The notes beneath the pieces are model-generated. The model saw nothing but the letters and a program-made list of their open reading frames with translations. It ran no database searches and was not told where the DNA came from. Source: an uncultured Clostridia bacterium (GTDB lineage: Bacteria > Bacillota > Clostridia > Christensenellales > Borkfalkiaceae). Taken from it: 64,000 nt of DNA. A program made the translations under genes and the position numbers. Of the stretch, positions 1 to 9,779 are shown one piece after another. How positions within the stretch are numbered: position 1 is the stretch's first letter; every line of letters starts with the position of its first letter. Location: the NCBI GenBank assembly GCA_947588985.1, contig CANQBG010000001.1:143973-207972 (forward strand), given 5' to 3'.

Positions 1-1495
1 TGAGGAAGTTGCGCTTGATCTTTTGGGTACGGATCCGGTAGGCGATCCCTAAAATCTGAATGGAAATGAGCGGCGTGAGGGCGACGAACGCCACGCAACC
101 GAAGGCCTGCGTCATGATGAAACCCGGCCCCGAGAGCGCGTTGCAGGCGCCGATCGCCATGGGAAGGACGAAGGAGGAGACCATCGCGCCGCTCGCGACG
201 CCGCCCGAGTCGAAGGCGATCCCCGTAAATACGGGCGGCGTAAACGCCGTGAGGAGCAGCGCGATCGCATATCCGGGGATGAGGATCCACAGGATATCGA
301 TCTCCGTGAGGATGCGCGTCATCGCGAGCCCCAAGGAGATACTCACGCCGATGCAGAGGCCCTTCTTCATCGAGGAAGCCGAGATCGCCCCCGCCGACAT
401 GCGTTCGACCTGCTTATTGAGCACGTGCACCGCGGGCTCGGCCGCAACGACGAAGTAGCCGATGAGCATTCCCACGGGAATGAGGAGCCAACCGCCCCAA
501 AGCTTTGCGAGTTCCTCCCCGATCGTCCTGCCGATAGGCATGAAGCCGACGTTTGCCCCCGTTAAAAAGAGGACGAGGCCGACCAAGGTATATAAAAATC
601 CCATCAGGATGCGGACGAGTTGTCGCTTCTTAAAGCTGCGCGTGATGCACTGAAAGAGCAGGAAAAAGACGAAGATGGGCAAAAGCGCGATGAGGACTTC
701 CTCGGCGTAATCGAGAAATCCGCGGAGATAGGCATAGAAGGCGTCCCGCGTCGTCTCCACGGCCGCAAGTTCCTCGTAAGGATAGTCAAGCCCATTCACC
801 CGAAAGATGATGCCGAGAAGGAGGACGGCGACGATGGGCCCCACGCTCGCCAGCGAGACGAGCCCGAAGGAATCCTCCTGCCCCTTGCCCGCACGAATGG
901 ACGCGACGCCGACGCCGAGCGAGATGATAAACGGCACCGTCATGGGGCCCGTGGTCACGCCGCCCGCGTCGAAGGAGACCGCCCAAAAGGACGGGGAGAC
1001 AAAGGCGGCAAGCAGGAAGGCAAGCGCATAGAAGCCAACCAGCAGGTAGGCAAGGCGGATGCCGAACACGATGCGAAGCATGGCGATCGCAAGGAAGAGC
1101 CCCACGCCCACCGCTACCGTCACGATGAGCAAATAATTCCCGAGCGGCGTCTTTTGCGCGATGGACGGGACCTGCCCCGCGAGGATCTGAAGATCGGGTT
1201 CGGCCACCGTCACGATGATCCCGATGAGGAAGGAGACCAGCGCGATGAGCCATACCTTTTTGGAATTGGTAACTGCGATCCCGATCTTCTCACCGATGAC
1301 GAGAAGGGAAAGATCGGCTCCCTGCGTGAAAAGCCCCATCCCGAAGATCAACAGGACGACGCCGAGCAAAAACAGCACAAAATTCCCCGTATGGACGGGC
1401 GTGACCGTCAGCGCGAGAGCTATGATAATGAGCGCGATGGGCAAAACCGCCGTAAGCGATTCCCTGATTTTATCGCGCAGAGCTTGACTTTTCAT
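1..1495 (-). CDS. DUF1538 family integral membrane protein (3' end beyond window)
   Basis: About 498 residues are visible and the frame stays open to the window edge, so the C-terminus is missing. The start ATG at 1495 (MKSQALRDKIRES) follows a GGGG-containing stretch. The protein is very hydrophobic and holds two copies of one module. The first copy has AEPDLQILAGQV and, later, FDAGGVTTGPMTVPFI; the second has AEPAVHVLNKQVE and FDSGGVASGAMVSSFV. This duplicated layout is typical of DUF1538 proteins, which are predicted transporters or channels of unknown substrate and are often found near PII-type regulators. No PII gene is visible here. Assignment to the family is firm; the function is unknown. 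Confidence 0.85.
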   Translation of the reverse strand, partial: MKSQALRDKIRESLTAVLPIALIIIALALTVTPVHTGNFVLFLLGVVLLIFGMGLFTQGADLSLLVIGEKIGIAVTNSKKVWLIALVSFLIGIIVTVAEPDLQILAGQVPSIAQKTPLGNYLLIVTVAVGVGLFLAIAMLRIVFGIRLAYLLVGFYALAFLLAAFVSPSFWAVSFDAGGVTTGPMTVPFIISLGVGVASIRAGKGQEDSFGLVSLASVGPIVAVLLLGIIFRVNGLDYPYEELAAVETTRDAFYAYLRGFLDYAEEVLIALLPIFVFFLLFQCITRSFKKRQLVRILMGFLYTLVGLVLFLTGANVGFMPIGRTIGEELAKLWGGWLLIPVGMLIGYFVVAAEPAVHVLNKQVERMSAGAISASSMKKGLCIGVSISLGLAMTRILTEIDILWILIPGYAIALLLTAFTPPVFTGIAFDSGGVASGAMVSSFVLPMAIGACNALSGPGFIMTQAFGCVAFVALTPLISIQILGIAYRIRTQKIKRNFL

Positions 1496-1536
1496 CACAT
1501 TCCCCAACCCAAAAGCCAATCAAGCGGTCTTTGCAG

Positions 1537-1559
1537 AGTATTATGCCTCGCATAATACT
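1537..1559. repeat. Intergenic hairpin with AGTATTATG / CATAATACT arms
   Basis: A perfect 9-bp inverted repeat with a 5-nt loop (cctcg) lies between the end of rpiB and the DUF1538 gene. No T-run follows on either strand, so it is not a classical intrinsic terminator. The same GTATTATG...CATAATAC arms recur at 17859-17902. Confidence 0.7.
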
Positions 1560-1563
1560 GCGT

Positions 1564-2016
1564 TTATTTCATATATTTGCGCTCAATTGCCGTGATTTTA
1601 TCGATCCGGCGCTGATGCTTGGCCTCTTCCGAAAACGGCGTCTCCAAGAATACCTTCACGATCTCATAGGCGAGATTGACGCCGACAAACGCCCCACCGA
1701 GCGCGAGCATGTTGGCGTCGTTGTGAAGGCGGGTCATCTTGGCGGACAGCGGTTCGGAGCACAGCGCACAGCGGACCCCGGGGACCTTGTTGGCCGCAAT
1801 GGAGATGCCGATGCCCGTCGTGCAGACGACGATCCCCCGCTCGCATTCCCCGCTCGCCACGGCTTCCGCAGCCTTCAGGCCGAAATCGGGATAGTCGCAG
1901 GAATCGGGGGTCGTCGTCCCGAAATCGACGACTTCATGCCCCGCTTTTTCAAGATACTCCGCCACGAGATTTTTGAGTGTGAGACCGCCATGGTCGCACG
2001 CAATTGCAATTTTCAT
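1564..2016 (-). CDS. rpiB: Ribose-5-phosphate isomerase B
   Basis: 150 residues, the usual RpiB length. It interconverts ribose-5-phosphate and ribulose-5-phosphate in the pentose phosphate pathway. The N-terminus IACDHGG and the anion-hole/cysteine segment VVCTTGIGISIAANK match the family (usually CGTGIG; here the residue after Cys is Thr). NDANMLALGG is the typical C-terminal active-site stretch. The start ATG at 2016 has a GGAGAGGAAAGG ribosome site. It is the last gene of a sua5-ywlE-rpiB run in the same order as Bacillus subtilis ywlC-ywlE-ywlF, which supports orthology. Confidence 0.93.
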   Translation of the reverse strand: MKIAIACDHGGLTLKNLVAEYLEKAGHEVVDFGTTTPDSCDYPDFGLKAAEAVASGECERGIVVCTTGIGISIAANKVPGVRCALCSEPLSAKMTRLHNDANMLALGGAFVGVNLAYEIVKVFLETPFSEEAKHQRRIDKITAIERKYMK

Positions 2017-2038
2017 ACCTTTCCTCTCCTTTGATGGA

Positions 2039-2488
2039 TCATTTTTTGATTTTCGGACAGCAGACCTCGATCACGCGGGGGATACATTCGCGGATATGGC
2101 GCAGGGTGACGCGATAGGCGTCGATTTCCCTTCCGTACGGATCGGGGATCTCCTCCCCGCAGAGCGCGGGAAAACTTGTTACGTTGGAAAATCCCGAGAG
2201 CGCCTGCTGCTGCGCAGTCGTCATGCAGACGACGGCGTGCGCCCCCTCTACCATGTCGCGGGTCAGCCTGCGGGAGCGGAAGTTCTCCTCGTAGGCGATC
2301 TTCGCCTCGGTGAGCGCCTGCATGCTGTTTGCGGACATGGGTTGCCCCGCTTCTGCGGAGAGCCCCGCCGAGACAACGCGATACCATCCGATCTTCCGCC
2401 GCTTGAGCTCCTGCCGGAGCGCCGCCTCGGCCATCGGAGAGCGGCACGTGTTCCCCGTACATACAAAGATGATGATGCGATGTTTCAT
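2039..2488 (-). CDS. ywlE: Low-molecular-weight phosphatase, YwlE-type protein arginine phosphatase
   Basis: 149 residues with the LMW-phosphatase P-loop FVCTGNTCRSPMAEA near the N-terminus and the acid loop DPYG near residue 115. In this family a Thr in the P-loop (CTGNTCRS), in place of the Ile of classical tyrosine phosphatases (CxGNICRS), marks the YwlE arginine-phosphatase type, which reverses McsB protein-arginine phosphorylation. The ATGA overlap with sua5 upstream and the adjacent rpiB reproduce the B. subtilis order. No mcsB or ctsR gene is in the window. Tyrosine phosphatase activity cannot be excluded. Confidence 0.85.
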   Translation of the reverse strand: MKHRIIIFVCTGNTCRSPMAEAALRQELKRRKIGWYRVVSAGLSAEAGQPMSANSMQALTEAKIAYEENFRSRRLTRDMVEGAHAVVCMTTAQQQALSGFSNVTSFPALCGEEIPDPYGREIDAYRVTLRHIRECIPRVIEVCCPKIKK

Positions 2489-3477
2489 GCGTCCACCCCA
2501 AAAGCGCGACGAAGCCGATTCAAGACTCCCACCATCACGCCCTCCTGTTCCTTGGGCTCGACGCCGATGAGAAGCGTCGCGCTCTTTTCCGCGCTGCGAA
2601 GAAGCGCATACAGCCGCCTTGCCATCTCTTCGCCCGTGCCGCCGAGATCGAGGGCTTCCCTTCCTCCGAGGGCGGAAATCAACCCGCTCTCCGCAAGGAT
2701 ACAGGGCCTGCCGCCCTGCTCGGCTTCGCCGTCATAGAGGGCGTTCGCCTCCTCCGCGCTGCGGCAATACGCCGTTTTACAACGCGGCGAATAGTGCTTA
2801 TATGCCATGCCGGGGCTCTTGGGCTGTTCGCCCTCCTTCCGCACATACACCCCGCAATCTCCCGCGACGGAAGCGATCATCTCCCGCGTCACGAGCCCTC
2901 CCCGTAAAATTTGAGGGACCTCCCCCGTGCAATCGAGGACGGTGCTCTCGATGCCGCCCATGCAGGCTCCGCCGTCGAGAATGAGCGGGATTTTCCCGTT
3001 GAAATCGTCGTAGACGTGCCGCGCGGTGACGGGCGAGACGTGTTTGGAGAGATTTGCGCTCGGTGCGGCGATGGGCAGATCCACTTCGCGCAAAAACTCC
3101 TGCGCGGTGGGCGACGACGGCACGCGGATGGCGAGCGTCGGGAGCCCGCACGAGACGTATTGGGAGACCTTCCCCGTGGAGGGATAAACCATGGTGAGCG
3201 GCCCCGGCAAGAATGCCGCGCGGAGCGCCGCCGCATAGGGCGGTTCGCCGTCGATGAGGCGGGAGATCTCGTAATCTCTGTGCACATGCACGATGAGCGG
3301 ATTATCGGCGGGTCTCCCCTTCAAGGCAAAAATTTTGAGCACGGCGTCGTCGTTGAAGGCATTTGCGCCCAAGCCGTAAACCGTTTCGGTGTGAAAGGCG
3401 ACGACTTCCCCCTCCTCGATGTATTTTTTGGCGCGGGAGAGCCATCCGTGTGCGCGTGCGATGATCTGTGTTTCCAT
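2485..3477 (-). CDS. ywlC: L-threonylcarbamoyladenylate synthase (Sua5/YwlC)
   Basis: 330 residues. It makes threonylcarbamoyl-AMP from Thr, bicarbonate and ATP for tRNA t6A37 synthesis. The start METQIIARAHG at 3477 is chosen because the open frame further upstream is only the shadow of dnaB. The YrdC domain (about 15-200) shows the substrate motif LKGRPADNPLIVHV and SANLS; the longer Sua5-type C-terminal domain begins around SPGMAYKHYSPR. It sits 5 bp after dnaB and overlaps ywlE by 4 bases, so translation of the latter is probably coupled. Confidence 0.93.
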   Translation of the reverse strand: METQIIARAHGWLSRAKKYIEEGEVVAFHTETVYGLGANAFNDDAVLKIFALKGRPADNPLIVHVHRDYEISRLIDGEPPYAAALRAAFLPGPLTMVYPSTGKVSQYVSCGLPTLAIRVPSSPTAQEFLREVDLPIAAPSANLSKHVSPVTARHVYDDFNGKIPLILDGGACMGGIESTVLDCTGEVPQILRGGLVTREMIASVAGDCGVYVRKEGEQPKSPGMAYKHYSPRCKTAYCRSAEEANALYDGEAEQGGRPCILAESGLISALGGREALDLGGTGEEMARRLYALLRSAEKSATLLIGVEPKEQEGVMVGVLNRLRRAFGVDA

Positions 3478-3482
3478 AGCTA

Positions 3483-4922
3483 TCAAAGGGGAATATCGCC
3501 GTCGTCCCCGTCGTCTCCCTCCCCGGAAGGTTTCTTTCTGCGGGTGAATATCGGCTCCTCGCTCGGGCGGCCCTGATCCTCCACGTCGATGAATTTCGTC
3601 GATTCCCCGATGAACCGCAGTTGGATCCGCCCCAAAGAACCGTTTCTGTGCTTGGCGAGGGTGAGCTCTGCCGCCCCCTTCACCACGGTGCCCTTTTCGT
3701 AATCCTCGGGCTTGGCGTTGACGTCGGGACGGTTGATGAACATGACGATATCCGCGTCCTGTTCGATAGCCCCCGATTCGCGGAGGTCGGAGAGCTGCGG
3801 CTCCTTGGTCTCGATGCGGCGGAGCTGGGAGAGCGCGATGACGGGCACCCCGAGTTCCTTCGCCATGATCTTCAAAAAGCGCGTGATGGAGGCGATCTCC
3901 TGCTGGCGGTTGAAATCGCGCCCCATGTTCTCCGAACGGTCCCCCTGCATGAGCTGGATATAGTCGATCATCACGAGGTCGAGCCTGCCCTCGGCGGCTG
4001 CGAGGCGGCGGCATTTGGAAAGGATCTCGGGCGGCGTAATGGAGGAGGAATCGTCGATATAGATCTTGCTTTCCTTCAATTTTTTATCCGCGAGAAGAAG
4101 ATTCTTCCAATCCTGCACGACGAGCTTGCCGGAGAGCGCCTTTTCCATGCTGACTTCCGCATGTGCGCAGATGAGGCGCTGGGCGATCTCCTCGTAGGGC
4201 ATCTCGAGGGAAAAGACGGCCGCAACGTTGTGATTGACGAGACAGGCGTGCTCCACGATGTTCATCGCGAGCGACGTTTTCCCCATGCCGGGGCGCGCGG
4301 CGATGATGATGAGATTGCCCTTCTGAAAGCCGTGCGTGATCTGGTCGAGGCGGGTGAAGCCCGTCTCCAACCCCCGGAAGGCATTGGGATCGCGGTCGAT
4401 CTCCTCGAACTTCTGAATGACCTTTTGGAGAACGACTCCGTCGGCAAAACTCGTGAGCGTCGTCTTATCCTCCTGTTTGGAGATGTCATAGACGAGCTTC
4501 TCCGCATAGCCGATCGCCTCCCGTTCCTCGGGCTCCTTTCTGCAATTTTCCACGATATCCTTTGCCGCACGGATGAGCGCGCGGTTGACGGCGTCCCGCC
4601 GCACGATGTCGAGATATTGCTTATAATTGGCCGTGGAGGGCGTGATGGTGGCCAAATCGTTGACGGCCTGCAACCCGCCGGCCCGTTCGAGAGTACCGTC
4701 TCGGGTGAGCTGGTCGAGGAGCGTGACGGTATCCACCGTCTTTCTGCCCGCAAAGATCTTCTTCATGGCCTCGAGGATGAGGCGGTGCGATTCGCGGTAA
4801 AAATCTTCCGTGCGCAGCGATTCGAGGATATCCCCCTGCACGGCTTCATCCATGAGGAGACAGCCGAGGAGCGCGGCCTCCGCGTCGATATTGTGCGGCA
4901 TCTGATTATTCGGATTGGGCAT
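3483..4922 (-). CDS. dnaB: Replicative DNA helicase DnaB
   Basis: 479 residues, normal for the hexameric replicative helicase (called DnaC in Bacillus). The N-terminal scaffold domain starts MPHNIDAEAALLGCLLMDE. The C-terminal RecA-like motor carries Walker A ARPGMGKTSLAMNI, the Walker B region LVMIDYIQLM and the conserved SQLRRIE/LRESGAIEQDAD segment. It lies between pepF and sua5 with short gaps. Its loader would normally be DnaI/DnaC, which in this window appears only as a zinc-domain fusion at 16086-17804. Confidence 0.96.
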   Translation of the reverse strand: MPNPNNQMPHNIDAEAALLGCLLMDEAVQGDILESLRTEDFYRESHRLILEAMKKIFAGRKTVDTVTLLDQLTRDGTLERAGGLQAVNDLATITPSTANYKQYLDIVRRDAVNRALIRAAKDIVENCRKEPEEREAIGYAEKLVYDISKQEDKTTLTSFADGVVLQKVIQKFEEIDRDPNAFRGLETGFTRLDQITHGFQKGNLIIIAARPGMGKTSLAMNIVEHACLVNHNVAAVFSLEMPYEEIAQRLICAHAEVSMEKALSGKLVVQDWKNLLLADKKLKESKIYIDDSSSITPPEILSKCRRLAAAEGRLDLVMIDYIQLMQGDRSENMGRDFNRQQEIASITRFLKIMAKELGVPVIALSQLRRIETKEPQLSDLRESGAIEQDADIVMFINRPDVNAKPEDYEKGTVVKGAAELTLAKHRNGSLGRIQLRFIGESTKFIDVEDQGRPSEEPIFTRRKKPSGEGDDGDDGDIPL

Positions 4923-4943
4923 AGGTAAGACCTCTTTGTGCTT

Positions 4944-6713
4944 TTACGATAACGTTTTGAACTGCGCGAGTGCCTCCGCAAACTCTTCCATCGCCGCCGC
5001 AAACGGCTTCTCCGTCGTGAGATCGGCTCCCGCGAGTTTGAGGAGGGAGACGGGATCGGCGGAACAACCGCCCTTTAAGAACTTCTTATAGTCCTCCACC
5101 GCGCGCTCGCCCTCCGAAAGGATGCGGTTGGCGATGCAGATGGCGGCAGTGATACCCGTCGCGTACTTATAGACATAGAAGGAGCGGTAGAAATGCGGAA
5201 TGCGCGCCCACTCATAGGCGATCTCCTCATCGTGGACGACGGCGTCGCCGTAATACTTCTTGTTGAGCGCAAGATAGAGCGCGGAGAGGTTGTCGTCGTT
5301 GAGGGGCTCCCCGCTCTCGGCAAGGGCGTGCGCCTTCTCTTCAAACTCCGCAAACTGGGTCTGGCGGAAGAGCGTCGTGCGGATCATGTCGAGATAGTAG
5401 TTGAGGAGATACCGCTTGAGCTTGCCGTCCTCCGTCGTCTTTAAGAGATATTTGAGGAGGAGGACCTCGTTGACGGTGCTCGCCACCTCCGCGACGAAGA
5501 TCTTATAGTCGGACTTGACGTAGGGCTCGAAGGTGTTGGAGTAATACGAATGCAGCGAATGCCCCATCTCATGCGCGATGGTAAACACGTCGTGCGCCGT
5601 CTGTTGGTAATTGAGGAGTACGAAGGGATGGTTGCCGTAGATCCCGATGGAATAGGCGCCGTTCCGCTTGCCCTCCGTCTCCTCGACGTCGATCCACCGC
5701 TCGCTCCTGCCCTTTGCGAAGAGTGCGAGATATTCCTCCCCGAGGGGAGCAAGCCCCTTGAGGCAGAGATCAAAGGCCTCGTCGAAGGGGAGCCTGAGTT
5801 CGGCCTCCGCGACGAGCGTGGGATAGATATCGTACATGTGCATCTCGTCGTAGCCGAGCAGTTCCTTGCGCAGCGCCATATAGTCATGCAAAAGCGGCAC
5901 GTTCTCCGTGACGCAGTCCACGAGCCTTCTGTAGACTTCGGGCGAGACGTCCTCCTCGAAGAGCGCTTTCTCGAGGCAGCTTCCGTAGCCGCGGACGGTC
6001 TTATAGAAGATGTCCGTCTTGACGTTTCCGTAATACGTCGTCGCGAGCGTCCGCAAGATCTTCTTATAGGCGGCGTAATACAGCGTGAACGCCTCCTTGC
6101 GCTTCTCTCTGTCGCTTCCATTCATGATGACGGAGTAGAGACCGTGCGAAAGGCGGACCTTCTCCCCCGCATATTCGATCTCGGGGAGGTCGAGTTCGGC
6201 GTTATCGAGCATTTCAAAGACGTCGCCCGCCACCGCAAGGGGCTCGCTCGCATGCGTCAGGATGATCTCCTCCTTTTCGGAGAGGGTGTGCTTCTTGCTC
6301 GCCTTGACGCGGGAGAGCATGTAGTCGTAATCCTTGAGCCGGGGGTCGGAAATGAAGGCGTCGAGCGTCTCATCGGGGAGCGCGGTGAGCTCGGGCGTCT
6401 CGTAGGCTGTCTCCGCGCCGACCTTTGTGAAGAGAGACATCACCTTCGCGAGATAGGAATTGTATTTGGTGACGCGCACGTCCTCGTCGTGCTTCAAAAA
6501 GGCATAGAGATAGACGCGCATCATGGCGACGGAGAAGGCTTCGGAGGCCTTGAAATAGGCGAGAAGATTTTCCGCGGTGTTCAGCGTCCCGCGGTATTTG
6601 GCAAAATCAATTTTCCCCTCGAGTTCGGAGAAGGCCTTTTCCCATGCCTCGTCGCTCTCAAACACGTCGGAAATTTTCCATTTGAATTGTTCTTTGACTT
6701 GATTTCTCTGCAT
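4944..6713 (-). CDS. pepF: Oligoendopeptidase F (M3B metallopeptidase)
   Basis: 589 residues; a cytoplasmic zinc endopeptidase that cleaves short peptides. The zinc motif HEMGHSLHSYYSN (HExxH) lies near residue 380, followed by the conserved FVAEVASTVNE segment that supplies the third ligand. An in-frame ATG exists at 6728, but GGAGG lies 8 nt before the ATG at 6713 (MQRNQVKEQF), so the latter is chosen. It follows the UPF0210 gene by a short gap and precedes dnaB by 21 bp. Confidence 0.93.
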   Translation of the reverse strand: MQRNQVKEQFKWKISDVFESDEAWEKAFSELEGKIDFAKYRGTLNTAENLLAYFKASEAFSVAMMRVYLYAFLKHDEDVRVTKYNSYLAKVMSLFTKVGAETAYETPELTALPDETLDAFISDPRLKDYDYMLSRVKASKKHTLSEKEEIILTHASEPLAVAGDVFEMLDNAELDLPEIEYAGEKVRLSHGLYSVIMNGSDREKRKEAFTLYYAAYKKILRTLATTYYGNVKTDIFYKTVRGYGSCLEKALFEEDVSPEVYRRLVDCVTENVPLLHDYMALRKELLGYDEMHMYDIYPTLVAEAELRLPFDEAFDLCLKGLAPLGEEYLALFAKGRSERWIDVEETEGKRNGAYSIGIYGNHPFVLLNYQQTAHDVFTIAHEMGHSLHSYYSNTFEPYVKSDYKIFVAEVASTVNEVLLLKYLLKTTEDGKLKRYLLNYYLDMIRTTLFRQTQFAEFEEKAHALAESGEPLNDDNLSALYLALNKKYYGDAVVHDEEIAYEWARIPHFYRSFYVYKYATGITAAICIANRILSEGERAVEDYKKFLKGGCSADPVSLLKLAGADLTTEKPFAAAMEEFAEALAQFKTLS

Positions 6714-6739
6714 CAGACTTTCCTCCATTCTGTCTTGAT

Positions 6740-8095
6740 TTAATTTTTGAAACTGTGGATGGGCGCGGGAATGAGACCGCCCCGCCCGATGAATTTGCTC
6801 GCGTCGCCCCCGTGGACGGGCAGGATGGGCGCGCGGCCGAGGAGACCGCCGAAGCGGACTTCCTCCCCCACACCCTTCCCCGGAACGGGGATGACGCGCA
6901 CGGCCGTCGTCTTATTGTTGACCATGCCGATCGCGGCCTCGTCGGCAATGATGGCGGCGATCGTTTCGGCGGGCGTATCCCCGGGGATGGCGATCATATC
7001 CAGCCCGACCGAGCAGACGCACGTCATTGCCTCCAACTTTTCGAGGGTGATCTGCCCGTTTTCGGCCGATTCGATCATCCCGATATCCTCGGAGACGGGG
7101 ATAAACGCCCCCGAGAGCCCTCCGACGCGGGACGAGGCCATCACGCCTCCCTTCTTTACGGCGTCGTTGAGCAGGGCGAGCGCGGCCGTCGTCCCGTGGC
7201 ATCCCACCACGGAGAGTCCGAGCTCTTCGAGAATGTGGGCGACGGAATCCCCCCGCATCGGCGTGGGCGCGAGGGAGAGATCGACGATGCCGAAGCGTGC
7301 CCCGAGCCGGAGCGCGGCTTCGCGGGCGATGAGCTGGCCCGCGCGCGTGATCTTGAAGGCCGTGCGCTTGATGACCTCGGCCGCCTCCGTGAGGTCTGCT
7401 TCGGGGCAGGCCGCAAGGGCGTGTTGGACGACGCCGGGGCCCGAGACGCCGACGTTGATGACGGTATCGGCCTCCCCTACGCCGTGAAAGGCGCCCGCCA
7501 TAAACGGATTATCTTCGACGGCATTGCAGAATACGACGAGTTTACAGCACCCGATCCCGCCGCGGTCCGCAGTGAGATTCGCCGTCTCCTTGATGAGTTC
7601 CCCCATCATCCGCACGGCGTCGATATTGATCCCGGAGCGCGTGGAACCAACGTTGACGGAGGAACAGATGCGCTCCGTCTCCGCAAGGACGGCGGGGATC
7701 GTCTTTAAGAAGGCGGCCTCGTAATCCGCCGTTCCCTTGTGGACGAGGGCGGAATAGCCGCCCAAAAAGTCGATGCCAAGCTCCTTGGCCGCGCGATCGA
7801 GCGCGAGGCCGACCTCTGCGCTCTCCTCGGGGAAGGACGCCGTGATGAGGGAAACGGGCGTCACGGACACCCGCTTATTGACGATGGGAATGCCGTATTC
7901 CCGCGAAAGCGCCAGCGTGACGGAGACGAGGTCCTCCGCCTTTTTCATGACGCGGTCATAGACGGCCTCCGCCGTCTTTTGTGCGTTTTCGCGGATACAG
8001 GAAAGGAGCGAGATCCCCATCGTGACCGTGCGGATATCGAGGTGCTCGCGCTCCACCATTTCGATGGTTTCAAGAATTTGCGAAGAATTCAACAT
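6740..8095 (-). CDS. UPF0210 / DUF711 family protein
   Basis: 451 residues, close to the usual length. The N-terminus ([28 protein letters not shown]) and glycine-rich stretches such as [12 protein letters not shown] and [18 protein letters not shown] are typical of the UPF0210 family. The fold is related to the glycyl-radical pyruvate formate-lyase type, but no glycyl-radical function is shown for the family. It is paired, 4 bp apart, with the ACT-domain UPF0237 gene, as in many Firmicutes and archaea, so the two probably act together. The reaction is unknown. Confidence 0.9.
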   Translation of the reverse strand: MLNSSQILETIEMVEREHLDIRTVTMGISLLSCIRENAQKTAEAVYDRVMKKAEDLVSVTLALSREYGIPIVNKRVSVTPVSLITASFPEESAEVGLALDRAAKELGIDFLGGYSALVHKGTADYEAAFLKTIPAVLAETERICSSVNVGSTRSGINIDAVRMMGELIKETANLTADRGGIGCCKLVVFCNAVEDNPFMAGAFHGVGEADTVINVGVSGPGVVQHALAACPEADLTEAAEVIKRTAFKITRAGQLIAREAALRLGARFGIVDLSLAPTPMRGDSVAHILEELGLSVVGCHGTTAALALLNDAVKKGGVMASSRVGGLSGAFIPVSEDIGMIESAENGQITLEKLEAMTCVCSVGLDMIAIPGDTPAETIAAIIADEAAIGMVNNKTTAVRVIPVPGKGVGEEVRFGGLLGRAPILPVHGGDASKFIGRGGLIPAPIHSFKN

Positions 8096-8099
8096 ACGT

Positions 8100-8369
8100 T
8101 CAAACGGTGTGCATCGCTTCGAAAATATCGGCGTGCTGCAGGCGGATGTTCATTTCGATCCGATCCCCGAGCGCCGCCGCTTCCACCGCGAGCAACGAAA
8201 ACTCCTCTTGGATCTCCGAGGTATCGACGACCATCATCATGGCAAATCTGCCGCCGAGAATGGTCTGCGTGATCTCCTCGATATTCACTCTCTTCTCTGC
8301 GAGAAAACTGCTGACGGCGGCAACCACGCCCCGTCTGTCGATCCCCGTGACCGTAACAACTGCGCGCAT
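8100..8369 (-). CDS. ACT domain protein, UPF0237 family
   Basis: 89 residues forming a single ACT domain: [20 protein letters not shown], then [25 protein letters not shown] domains bind small ligands, often amino acids. The gene lies immediately before the UPF0210 gene, a conserved two-gene unit, and may be a ligand-sensing partner of that protein. The ligand is unknown. Confidence 0.9.
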   Translation of the reverse strand: MRAVVTVTGIDRRGVVAAVSSFLAEKRVNIEEITQTILGGRFAMMMVVDTSEIQEEFSLLAVEAAALGDRIEMNIRLQHADIFEAMHTV

Positions 8370-8392
8370 GGATCTCTCCTTGGATGTATTTT

Positions 8393-8905
8393 TTATTCGA
8401 GAAACTCGTATTCGATGAGCAAGTTGCCCTGCGAAATGAGGCTGACGAGCCCGCCCGCCTCAAACGCCGGGAAGTCCTTCTCGCCGTCCACATAGATCAG
8501 CCGCCGAAGCAGCTCATCCTTCTTGATGTTCTTCACGGCGAACACCGCGACGTTGCAATCCACGCCGTCCCGCGTGACCCAGTCCTCGATGTCGAGGAAG
8601 GGAAGGACGGCATGCTCTTTGAGCCCCACCGAGATGAATTTGAGCATCTTGCAATAGGCGTTGCTCCGCTTGAATTTGATCCCCATGAAGGGAAACATGA
8701 AGATCATATAGGCCCCCACGAGCACGCAGGTGGCCGCGATCACCCACGGCCCCGCGGGATCTTTATACGGGAGCTGGGTATAGAGCACGGTGAGCGCGAT
8801 AAAACCGATCAGGCACCCTCCCGTGATGCCGAAAAAGATGGCCAGAATCTTGCGGCGCTGCGTGATCGCGTCCCAAAAATCGGCGTCCGAATAAAGTTTT
8901 GTCAC
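8393..8905 (-). CDS. Uncharacterised two-helix membrane protein
   Basis: 170 residues starting with GTG at 8905, preceded by GAGG. Two hydrophobic segments lie at about 20-42 and 52-75, followed by a soluble C-terminal half with alternating beta-type residues (VDCNVAVFAVKNIKKDELLRR). No family is recognised. The gene sits in the long minus-strand run between degV and the ACT-domain gene, 9 bp from degV, so it is probably co-transcribed. No function is proposed. Confidence 0.7.
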   Translation of the reverse strand: MTKLYSDADFWDAITQRRKILAIFFGITGGCLIGFIALTVLYTQLPYKDPAGPWVIAATCVLVGAYMIFMFPFMGIKFKRSNAYCKMLKFISVGLKEHAVLPFLDIEDWVTRDGVDCNVAVFAVKNIKKDELLRRLIYVDGEKDFPAFEAGGLVSLISQGNLLIEYEFLE

Positions 8906-8914
8906 GGCGCTACC

Positions 8915-9757
8915 TCACTCCGCGATGAAGAGCACGCCGAGCGTATTTCTGCCGCAATGGCCCGTGATGACGGACCCCGCCACCGTTTCGAGCACCTCCC
9001 GGAAGGAAAACGTGGCGGCCACTTTCTCCTTGGCGAATTGCACGAGCTCGGGATCGGCGGTGCTGTGGGTGATGAAGCAGCGCGTGTTGTCGTATTTGGG
9101 ATATTTTGCGGCAAGGTCGTTGATATACTTGTCGATACACCGCTTCATGCTGCCGTGATACTTGGTCTCCGCAACGAGCTGCCCGTCCTCCATTTCGATG
9201 AGCGGGTGGATCTTAAACGCATTGGCCCCGTACATCGCCATGCGCGAGCATCTGCCGCCCATGTAGAGATAGTCGAGACGGTCGGGAATGAACGACGTGT
9301 TGACCTTGGGCCGAAGCGCGTTGACGATCTCGACGATCTCCTCCGCCGTCTTGCCCTCCTCCGCGAGGTCGGCGGCCTTCATGACGAGCAGGCCCTGCCC
9401 CGAGGAGAGCGCCTTGGTATCCACGACGAACACCTTCCCCTTGAATTTCTCGGCCGCCTGCACGGCGTAGGCGTTCGACGAAGAGGACTTTGCGGAAATA
9501 TTGAAGTGGATGACCGTCTTTCCCTCCTCCACATATTTCCCGAAAAACTCCTCGAAATCGGCAATGCTCGGCGCGGCCGTCTTGGGAAGTTCCCCCGTCT
9601 TTTCGACGTAGTCGAAGATGTCCTGCGGGACGATGTTGACGCCGTCGAGGTAGGAATCTCCCCCCAAGATCACGGAGAGCGGCATGATGCCGATGTTTCG
9701 TTCGGCAATGTGCTTTCCAAGGTCGCAGGTGCTGTCCGCTGTGAATTGAATTGACAT
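8915..9757 (-). CDS. DegV family fatty-acid-binding protein
   Basis: 280 residues. DegV (FakB-like) proteins bind fatty acids and, in organisms with FakA kinase, present them for phosphorylation. The N-terminal TADSTCDLGK is the conserved start, with HFNISAKSSSSNAYAVQ and a C-terminal half beginning near the YMGGRCSR segment (residue 168) typical of the family. The ribosome site AAGGAG precedes ATG 9757. No fakA is in the window. Confidence 0.9.
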   Translation of the reverse strand: MSIQFTADSTCDLGKHIAERNIGIMPLSVILGGDSYLDGVNIVPQDIFDYVEKTGELPKTAAPSIADFEEFFGKYVEEGKTVIHFNISAKSSSSNAYAVQAAEKFKGKVFVVDTKALSSGQGLLVMKAADLAEEGKTAEEIVEIVNALRPKVNTSFIPDRLDYLYMGGRCSRMAMYGANAFKIHPLIEMEDGQLVAETKYHGSMKRCIDKYINDLAAKYPKYDNTRCFITHSTADPELVQFAKEKVAATFSFREVLETVAGSVITGHCGRNTLGVLFIAE

Positions 9758-9779
9758 ATTTTACTCCTTTGATTTTTGA

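Noticed and set aside
60..1555. Several plus-strand frames over the first 1.5 kb
   Set aside because: The minus strand encodes a continuous DUF1538 membrane protein that runs off the edge.
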